NCBI GenBank assembly: GCA_964016875.1
Contig: OZ024719.1
Span: 64,241,224 to 64,305,223, forward strand
Length of the DNA stretch: 64,000 nt
From: Fallopia convolvulus
Taxonomy: Eukaryota > Streptophyta > Magnoliopsida > Caryophyllales > Polygonaceae
Direction of reading: 5' to 3'
In this document: positions 56,035 through 64,000 of the stretch, one piece after another
Position numbering within the stretch: position 1 is the stretch's first letter
How the letters are laid out: every line of letters begins with the position of its first letter
Position numbers and translations under genes: made by a program
The notes under the pieces: generated by a model
Database searches by the model: none
The model's input: only the letters and a program-made list of their open reading frames with translations
Told to the model about the DNA's origin: nothing

Positions 56035-58788
56035 GAGGCGAATTTTGCTATTGGTATGTTCTTTCGTCGGTAGCATTGTGTGGGCATGCTTCAAATGGTT
56101 TGGTGCAAAACAAAAGCGGTGTGGGATCAACAATTTTCTCACTTTTGGTGTTAATGCGTATAAGAAAAGGTGTGTACACATTTTATATTTTATAACGAGT
56201 TGAAATTGTAGTTAGTTTTTCATATTTAGAGGTTCTAACACTTCAAAAATATTAGTCTACTTACATCTATCGAATGAATGTTCGGACTTTTCTTCGACTC
56301 TTCAGCCACATACGTAGGGATTGGAATGATCACCACAGGGTCGGCCTACTCTCTTCTATTTGGAGCTTTATTGTCTTAGGTGGTTATTTGGCCTTGAATA
56401 AGTGCTATGAAGGCAAGTGGTACAAAGCATATCTAAGTGAAAATGATTTCCATGGATTACAAGGATATAAGGTAAGCATGTTTAATTAGTTATCTATTAT
56501 ATTTTGTATTTTTTGTGATCTTTTAATATCATATCATGAGTGTTGTTCTTCTAACTAGGGTTGGGCAAAAATCAATCTTGATTATATTTTTGGATCGAAC
56601 CGGTATATGGACTAGACCCCGGATTGGGGGAGTTTTGGTCTGGTCCTTGGTCCATAACATTCTAGAAATCGGTCTTTGATCTTGGGTCCATAATTTATAA
56701 TGATAAAAACTATTTTATAATACATAAATTTCACTTTTATGCTATTTGATATATTTTGTTTAGAAACTAATATCTTTTTTGTAAGAGTTATAATATTTTT
56801 AAAAATATAGTAACTCATTGCAATACTAGATTGAGGCTGAGACTGGACTGGAACTTAAAATGTTTGATATGGTTCTCAGTCCATATACTATTGACTTTCA
56901 GTCCAAAGATCGGATCAATCTGTTCTGATTTTGGGCCGATGTTAACCCCTTCACACCCAAAATCACACACCATGTCATTTTTTTTTACCATAGAGCACCT
57001 CGTTTGTATTTGCTTGAAAATAACTAATATTTTTCCTTGATTAAAATTCTAACCCAAAAGAACTTAACATATTTTTCCCTTAATTATTTTGTTGATTGCA
57101 CAAATTGTCATACATATTGCTATGGTACTTGGTGACGTTCTAAACATGATTTTCATGTTGGCTTGCCAAGCTACCAATGAGAAGTACACCAAGTGCAAGG
57201 CTTCGACTGATATCCTGTCATCACGAGCACTTCCTCCAATGCCATTTGATGATGAGAGGAGAGAGAGGTATTTCACACACGATTCCATTGCGACTCGGAA
57301 GACGGCTGTCCTTGCCTACATAGAGATTGGTATCATATCTTTCTTCCTTATATCACGCATAATCTTCGAATTCTACTAGTATCAATTCTCACTATTGATG
57401 GTCATTTAGGGTTGTGCAAATTAGGACCGGACTGGAATTTTACGGTCCGATCCAAGATCAGGACCGAGTCGGTCCAAGAAATTTGAGAATTTCGGTCCTG
57501 ATCCAAAACCAGGACCGGACCGGGAATTCTCGATCCGGACCGTAAAACCTTATAAGTTATACTTTATTGAATATTAGGCTTAGGGTAATTGAGTTGGGCA
57601 TTACTATTTACTACTTGCTAATTACTACTACATACTACTTGATAATTATTATCTTGTAAGAGATCCACCATCTTACCAATTACTATTTAATACTTCCTAA
57701 GTTGCGAAAGTTTAAAGTTTCATATTGAAAAAATTGTTGATTATTACTAAATGGAAGTTTTGAGTTGTGCCCATTGATACTTTAACTCTATAACAATAGA
57801 ATTAATTTTGCTCATTACTACATCTCTACGGTATGACCGTTGATTTCCGGCCAACAAAATCAAATTAAAACACTAAGCAGTCAAATCGGTCCAAACCTGG
57901 GACCGGACCATAATTGGACCGGGCCGGAATGGTTCGATCCGGTCAACAGTCCATATTTTTTTTATAAAATTTGGTCCACTGGTCTAGACCGGAATGTGTA
58001 TATTCGGTCCGGACCGGATCTGTTGCACAACCAGGTCATTGCCCCCATTTTGTCACTTATCAATGCCTATGGGAGTGGAGTCACAAATTATTCTATGGCG
58101 AGCCCTTATGCTAGAGTGGTCGTCTTTAGTTTGGATGCATGGGTGGGGGGTACAAGCTGGGTCTTCTTAAGTCTTCTAGGATGCGGCGTAATAACAAGTG
58201 TCGTGTCCATAATACCAGTCAACACACACGACATGAAATCTGCCTATATAACCCTAACGTCCCCTAGAACAATGATAGTAGCCCAAATAATTGGGGACCT
58301 CATACGAATTTCTTGTTAGTCTTGTGGTCTTTCACCTGTTTTCGAAGTCCTTTCATGACATTAGTAGCCTAGGATCCGACTACCCTGCACCTAATGGATT
58401 ACTTTATAGGCTCATGTCGATCATTGGAGTTGAAGGCTGGAATGCCCTCCCATCGCATTGTCTTACCTTATGTTTGATTGCATTTATTGCATCCTTTGCA
58501 CTCAACATGATCAAAGATCTTGGAAAGATCTAACAAAAGCCTTAGGCTGAGTTTATTCCCCAGCCAATGACAATGGCGATCCCGTTCTATGCTGGTAGCT
58601 CCTTTGCTATTGACATGTTCGTCGGGAGGGTTATCTTGCTTATCCGGGGCTGAATAAATGAATCTAACTTAGAGAAGTATGCAAAGACTTTCGGTTCAGG
58701 GCTTATAGTGGGTGATGGATTGTGGACGATCTACGGTTCAGTTTTGGCTATCTTTGAAGTAAAGCCTCCAATGTGGATGAGAGTGTAG
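56035..58788 (+). pseudogene. yellow-stripe-like (YSL) metal-nicotianamine transporter relic
   Basis: C-terminal half of a YSL protein. Exon A 56035-56169 reads VCSFVGSIVWACFKWFG and NNFLTFGVNAYKKR, with good splice sites. Exon B, about 56287-56471, reads TYVGIGMIT, LLFGALLS and EGKWYKAYLSENDFHGLQGYK with a frameshift. The last exon, from about 57095, reads VIHIAMVLGDVLNM, PFDDERRERYF, then, after a MITE, APILSLINAYGSGVTNYSMA, SPRTMIVAQIIGDL, GSDYPAPNGLLYRLM and MTMAIPFYAG, ending near 58788. YSL proteins are multi-pass membrane carriers of metal-chelator complexes. Stops include TAG 56377, TAG 57377, TAA 58531, TAG 58543 and TGA 58651; frameshift near 58310. The acceptor before the last exon seems lost (GCAC where GCAG is expected). 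The N-terminal half is absent. Confidence 0.85.
57407..58033. mobile_element. hAT-type MITE inserted in a YSL exon
   Basis: 627 bp with ends TAGGGTTGTGCAA and TTGCACAACCA, flanked by GGTCATT (57400-57406 and 58034-58040). The ends are rich in CCGGACCGG. Removing the element and one target copy rejoins the YSL frame as LLMVI-APILS. It holds only chance open frames. Confidence 0.85.
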
Positions 58789-60603
58789 CGCTATGACTAT
58801 TGTATTTGATCATTGATCAGCCTTATACGTAGTACTGTTCATTGTATGATACGGTAAGATACTGCAAGCTGTATTTTGGATTGATGAAATGAGTTGATCA
58901 GTATACATTACCTTGACAAACGGCTATTTTTAAAAAAAATTCAGTCGGAAACCAGAATCGGATCGGGAACCGGCTTCAGAACTGTGGGGTTCCCAATGCC
59001 GAAACCGGACACACCCCTAGCAATGGCTTTTGGTGTGCAAATTCTGTAAAGTTTGACGACGGGAGGAGTTTTGGTTGAATATGATGATTTGGGTCTTTTT
59101 TCGACACTTCAATCTAATTGTCGTAGTTTATCTTTTTACGATGTGTTTTAGATGATATTTCTTCTTCTTTTTTCTTCTAGTTTTTCTAGTTCTTTTTGTT
59201 TGCATATTCGTACCAGGGAAAAAAAGAGAAGAGATACTTACGTTACATACAAAAGATTCTACCAAAAAAAAAGGTTACATATGTTAAAAAAGTAGGAAAA
59301 AACGAAACTGTGGACTTCCAAGGTAGCATTTCCTCTGATTGGGCTAAAATTTGGGCTGGAATGTAGTGCATGGGCTAAGATGCTCTAATCAATGATCCAA
59401 ACACACGAATGTAAGCGCAAAGACAGCCCATTTCGATCCAAGAACAAACTCCGCATCGCATCATCACAGGGCACATATATTTCATGGTTGGTAAAAATAA
59501 GATAATCTCATATACAAGTATATACATATAACCTTCATTTTATAATATGACTATATAGTATACGCCATATCATTGGACCAACATTTCCGTATTGTTATTC
59601 TGATAGACAGCTAGCTAGCTCTGGATCCACTCTTCCTTTCTTTGCACGGACATTAATTAAACACAAGGAGATTTAATTAATCCAATCATACAACAAATTA
59701 ATTAACAAATGGAACCCTAATCCTCATACACCTAACAAAACATTGCATAATTGTGTAACTAACCTGCATGCCGTATACACTGCATGCCCAACTTTCCACA
59801 CGAACAAAAATTATTAAAAACAACTAGCTGCATGTTCTCTCAAATTAATTTATTAAAATCTAGGAGTAAAATATTAAAAACCTAATTAACATTGCTCTTT
59901 CCTATTAATATTATGGAGTAGTATACTGTATCATATTTTGGCCAAGGAACATGCTCTCTCAAATTCTGGGCCGTTACATATATATCATATATCCTATGTT
60001 GCCAACTGTTAATTTATGTATATCTTCCACTGACATTTTAGACACAGCCAGCCCAAAAACTGTGTGCATCTCTAGCAATCTAGCATGTTACATACAAATG
60101 TATTTATACCTTGTTTTTTGGACCTTACATTTTCTTTAGTTTATATAAAACCATATGATTAGCTTATTAATTCTTCTACATTCATTCCGAAGAACTACCC
60201 GATGAACCTTGTTACCTTGATATTTATCAACTCAAATGACAACTGGGAGCGGCCGCCAAACATTAAAATATTTGTGGCGTCAATATAGTTGCATGACATG
60301 TTAAGATAGAAACAAATTAAATACCAACATAGCAGATAAGGTACAAGTTGTGGATCAGTCGGTCCAAGTACATGGATATATCTGAATCAGATTTAATATT
60401 ATCTTCTTTAATTTTGTAATTTTAAAAGCCAAATCAACCTGATCTTGCAAGCAAGTACGTTGCTATCTATACATGTACCTTGTGTGAATGTGTCCACCAT
60501 ATAACATCATCACACATAAAAGCTAAGGTTGCCATAAACCCCACAAAAGCACAACCTTAGCTAGCTACAAAAGAAGCCCGTCGACTAATCAACTAGTGAT
60601 ATA
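58789..60603. other. intergenic, nothing recognised
   Basis: AT-rich. A short stretch at 58930-59020 (CGGATCGGGAACCGGC) resembles the end of the CCGG-rich MITE family. No gene found. Confidence 0.45.
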
Positions 60604-60801
60604 TTGCAACGCATGAGCAGCCAAAGTATACTAGGGAAGGTGTCGAAGATAGCCATGAAAGAAGCCACGGCGAGAATCAAGTATTCAACGACGTCGAGGG
60701 GGACGGTGCCCAAGAGGGGAATGATCAAGGCTCGAATCGCGTCTCAAGCTCTTCAGTCGGTTGTCTCTGCCGTCTCTAAGCTAGGCCACCACTCACCATA
60801 G
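60604..60801 (+). CDS. small basic protein, unidentified
   Basis: 65 codons from the ATG at 60604; a second in-frame ATG (60613) gives MSSQSILGKVSKIAMKEA. The product is basic and Ser-rich, with STTSRGTVPKRGMIKARIAS in the middle, and ends VSKLGHHSP. No signal peptide or membrane segment. Local GC is clearly higher than in the AT-rich flanks, which favours coding. I do not recognise the family; it could be a real small plant gene, the exon of a larger one, or chance. Confidence 0.45.
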   Translation: MQRMSSQSILGKVSKIAMKEATARIKYSTTSRGTVPKRGMIKARIASQALQSVVSAVSKLGHHSP

Positions 60802-61459
60802 TTCCAACCACCAACGATAACTCGATCCATGGCCGCCGCTAAGGAACATGTATATATATCCTTATTTCCACGGTTGGTTCACCTAAAGAGACCTTTTGTT
60901 TTTCTTAAAGATTTGATTTAGGAATGTTTGGGAGCTTAATTGTACCTATTAATTATAATTTGTTTTTGACATTTTTTTGGTCGAAATTTGTTTTTGACAT
61001 TAAATGTAACTCTATTGTACCGGATTGTGGTAGTTAATTAATTTGCTAATATTAATTTCATTATGGATGCTGAACACATATGATGAAATGTTTGTATGTG
61101 ATTTTTTTTGGGTTGAATGAAATGTTTGTATGTGATTTGGTGTATATATAGTATGACAATCACAGTGTGACTTGGATCATTTATTAGTCAAGCAGTTAAA
61201 TCCTAGCTAATACAAACAACACAGCCTTCTATTACTTTTTGTTTGCTTGATCAATCAATGGGTTTTGGAAGAAAAAATTGTGATATCGATCAGATTTGAT
61301 GAGATTTTTTTAGGTAAGTATACAAGGAATTCCATGTAAGTTAAACGGGAAAAATAGGATGCAATATATAAGAAGGTTTTTTTCCTTCTAAGAACCACCT
61401 TTTATAATGTGTTTTCTTTTTTTTTTAATTTACATCACCTTAAGTTATTTTCAGTGAAA
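60802..61459. other. intergenic, nothing recognised
   Basis: AT-rich DNA downstream of the small ORF. Confidence 0.5.
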
Positions 61460-62183
61460 TCTACTATATATATAAAAGCAATAAGGTTTGGAGCCTCCAC
61501 ATTGCGCCACATCATCTTTTGCCACATGTCATTCATAAAATGCGCCACATCAGATTTTGACACATGTCATCTCCTCATTAATTCATATAAATTATACAAA
61601 TAAATTGATAGTTTTGGAAACAAATCTTATGAATTTAAATATTATATTTGAAAGTTTTGATATCATCCAATATTTTAGAAGTAATTCAAATTGTAATTTT
61701 GGAAGTTTCTACCATATTTAATTAAACATTAATTTCTATAAGATATTAAAAAAAATCATGGTGGCTTTTTTTACAAATAGATTAGCTTTAATCTACTATA
61801 TATATATATATATATAAATCAATAAGGTTTAAAATATTTATTAAAAATTAATTATTTCTTTTTTTAAATAAATTCGTATTTTTAGTTAAAAACATCAGTT
61901 TTTGTTTAAAAGTTAATAAAAGATTGTGATGGTTATATGTAAACTATTAATGAATTAATATTGAATATTAATATAAAGAAATTATATAGAAAAAATTATC
62001 TTAGGTAATTAATTTTTATTAAGATAAAGAATAGATCGCACACTACATACAAAATTGTGGATCAAAATTTTTGGATCCACAATTTAAATTTTTTAACATA
62101 ACATTTTATGTGATGTTTGATCCAAATACTTTTCTTTGGTTATAAAAAAAATACTTTCCTTTGTTACAACTCACATTTCGAAA
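61460..62183 (+). mobile_element. two Helitron 5' ends (truncated copies)
   Basis: A|TCTACTATATATATAAAAGC at 61460, with AATAAGGTTTGGAGCC and GCGCCACATCA following. A second start, A|TCTACTATATATATATATAT then AATAAGGTTTAAA, is at 61792. Neither has its own recognisable 3' hairpin and CTAG end. Confidence 0.6.
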
Positions 62184-62766
62184 TCTACTATATATATAAA
62201 AGCAATAAGGTTTGAAGGCACCACATTGCGCCACGTCAGCTTTTTCCACATGTCGCTTCTAGAATACGCAACATCGGAATTTGCCACATGTCATCTTTTC
62301 CTTAAGCCATGTCATGTAATTTTTGACATGTCATATGTCATATCGTATTATTTTCACCTTGTCACTTACATGTCATATTTAACTATAAATATAAAATATG
62401 CTTTCCTTATAAAAAATATTTTATATAAACAGATAATCATAGGCCTATATATTTTGATAAATCTATGCTTTTTTTAATCAAAATATTTCCTTATCAGAAG
62501 TTTGGTCAAAATACTTTACTTTTATTGTAGCTCACAATTTGAAAATTTACCATAACAATTTATGAGCATTGTATATATTATTCTCATTATTTAAACTTAA
62601 TAATCTAAATTTAATTTGTTTTATTTGATTTTAAAAAACAAATTATATTACGATCAACAAATTACTTACATTAAATTTTATATTATATTTTTATTAATAT
62701 CTTTTTTTATAGTATTCCTAAAAAATATTGAGTCATAGTCGTGCATGGCACGACGGGAACAACTAG
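62184..62766 (+). mobile_element. non-autonomous Helitron
   Basis: 583 bp. Starts TCTACTATATATATAAAAGC after A, and ends in a 7-bp hairpin (GTCGTGC 62738-62744, loop ATG, GCACGAC 62748-62754), then GGGAACAACTAG followed by T. TC start, hairpin near the end, CTAG terminus and insertion between A and T are the standard Helitron marks. No RepHel coding capacity. Confidence 0.8.
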
Positions 62767-63400
62767 TTTTATCTTAATTGGACCAAAATCTCTTTAAATT
62801 CGTCTCTTTATTTTCTTTTTAATTATTCGTTTATGCAACATAGCAAAACAATTTAATAGAGTTTTAATAAATATTTAGTAAAAAAAATTCAGAATTTAAG
62901 TTTCAAAAATGACTTAATAAAAATAGAAGTTTAAGTTTCAAAAAAAATAAAAAGAAAAGAAGATAAATTTAAAATTGTATTTCAATATGCAACTACATAA
63001 ATTTTCACTAAAATTAACTTAAGATAACTGAAATTGGATGTTTGTATTATAAAGTATTTTTTTAAAAGAGGGCTTTTGAAAAAAATAACTTAATTAAAAT
63101 AAGAATAGACTGTTATAGGGGATCCAAAGCCAAAGGCTAGCTTGTATTGCTTGAGGAATTGAGGTGCAATTAAGTTAATATACGTCCATATAGCTTCAAA
63201 TATGATGATTAATGGTGGATTAATTAAAATTGTCATCTATATCATGTAGGGGTGGAAATGGAATGGTGCCATTAAAAGAAGACTACAGCTGGAAACGGCA
63301 ACACAATCTGACAAACCCAACTCGGAAATATGTAATGTTGAGTACCAAGGACGAATGTATGGCGCCCCGTACACAGTTTAATGGCGCCCAGGAAATGAAA
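62767..63400. other. intergenic, nothing recognised
   Basis: AT-rich DNA. The open frame 63230-63424 has no recognisable domain. Confidence 0.45.
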
Positions 63401-63404
63401 GCGG

Positions 63405-63575
63405 AAAAACCTACCGCTTTATAAGGTAGCGGTACAATGTACCGGAACATTTAATTTTTTTTTTTAAATGTCAAGTCAATATGGTGCAGATTCCCTCGCG
63501 TGGGAATCTGCACCAGTACCGGTAGCGGTTTCCGCTACCGGTACAGCGTAATCTGCATTTGCAGATTACGCGTTG
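63405..63575. repeat. cluster of strong hairpins
   Basis: Three consecutive perfect inverted repeats: 63482-63515 (14-bp stem TGGTGCAGATTCCC, loop TCGCGT), 63516-63544 (13-bp stem GTACCGGTAGCGG, loop TTT), 63546-63571 (12-bp stem GCGTAATCTGCA, loop TT). Weaker hairpins with the same TACCGCT and CGGTAC words lie at 63412-63455. Hairpins 1 and 3 share the GCAGATT/AATCTGC word. Confidence 0.85.
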
Positions 63576-64000
63576 ACCAAGGCGCGGAAGATACGAATGT
63601 CGAATTTACTCCGTCTCGTTTACTCCTCCGCTGAATGTTCACCATGGCGTGCATCTTTCTCAAAACTGTGCTGAACCCACCAACAGAAGACTCCAAATAA
63701 TTTTTCAGCAAAGAGTGTTGGGACTCAACCCTGAAAAATATTTAGTTAAATAAGTACCAATAACGTTAATAATAGTTTAGGGTTTTCTCGTAAGGAAAAT
63801 TAATTTACTTACCTGTTCGTGGTCCTTGTAAACAAATGGAGACGATGATCGGTGTATGCTCTAACTATGTGATCACGCCAGGGAGTAAGCCAGTTCCTCT
63901 GGAGGTACGCCAACAACAAGGGATTGAGTGGATGTTGTATTCCAATCTGACCATCCCGCAATAGACGAAGTCGTGTCTCGTACTCTGATACACTCGTCGA
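63535..64000 (-). CDS. Mutator-like (MULE) transposase, C-terminal part
   Basis: Two exons on the minus strand: from the window edge to 63813, and from 63730 onward, with a GT...AG intron (donor GAACAG|GTAAGT, acceptor TTTTTCAG|GG). The translation has the DHRLHLFTRTTNR-VESQHSLLKNYL region and SSVGGFSTVLRKMHAM, which match the end of the MULE transposase domain (the NRVES-H-LK-YL block). The frame runs through the third hairpin and stops at TAG 63535-63537 inside the second hairpin, so the C-terminus (LQMQITLYR) is made by the hairpin DNA. The N-terminal part lies outside the window. Whether the gene is active cannot be judged. Confidence 0.75.

Overview
This is nuclear DNA of a flowering plant, most likely a eudicot. 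The sequence is AT-rich with intron-containing genes, canonical GT/AG introns, an R2R3-MYB factor of the MYB103 type, a GH28 polygalacturonase, a yellow-stripe-like transporter relic, and several families of plant LTR retrotransposons, TRIMs, MITEs and Helitrons. I cannot name the species.

Layout. 0-6.5 kb: the 3' end of a SIRE/Maximus-type Ty1/copia element (env-like ORF broken by two stops, polypurine tract, LTR). A 2,312-bp block holding the end of that ORF, the LTR and an AT-rich Helitron-like flank is repeated in tandem almost without change. 6.5-15 kb: gene-free DNA with TRIM elements (a cluster at 11.8-13.4 kb, some inverted), a tRNA-like sequence and LINE RNase H relics. 15.3-32.7 kb: a decayed copia element on the minus strand, split inside its integrase by a young 11.8-kb Ty3/gypsy element of the Tat lineage (17283-29095, 771-bp LTRs, GGGAG target duplication). 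The Tat element has gag, pol with two RNase H domains, integrase, a 47-53 bp minisatellite and, on the opposite strand, a complete spliced gene with its own TATA box, 5'UTR intron and three coding exons.

33.2-41.2 kb: the genic part. A MYB103-like gene (+, 3 exons, 368 aa) and a GH28 gene (-, 5 exons, 487 aa) converge on each other. The GH28 introns hold a Stowaway-like MITE and a complete TRIM. 42.2-49.6 kb: another copia element whose integrase is split by a 2,688-bp TG...CA insertion, probably a solo LTR. Apart from that insertion the reading frame is broken only by three TAG codons, all at conserved tryptophans.

51-64 kb: nested MITEs whose empty site survives in a paralogous repeat 3 kb away; a YSL pseudogene (56.0-58.8 kb) with a hAT-type MITE inserted in an exon; a small unidentified ORF; Helitron ends (61.5-62.8 kb); a stack of three near-perfect hairpins; and the C-terminal part of a Mutator-like transposase running off the right edge.

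Only the MYB and GH28 genes look like working host genes. The rest is a record of transposition and decay. Two themes stand out: the intact antisense gene carried by the Tat element, and the repeated conversion of Trp codons to stops across unrelated sequences, as expected from deamination of methylated cytosine.
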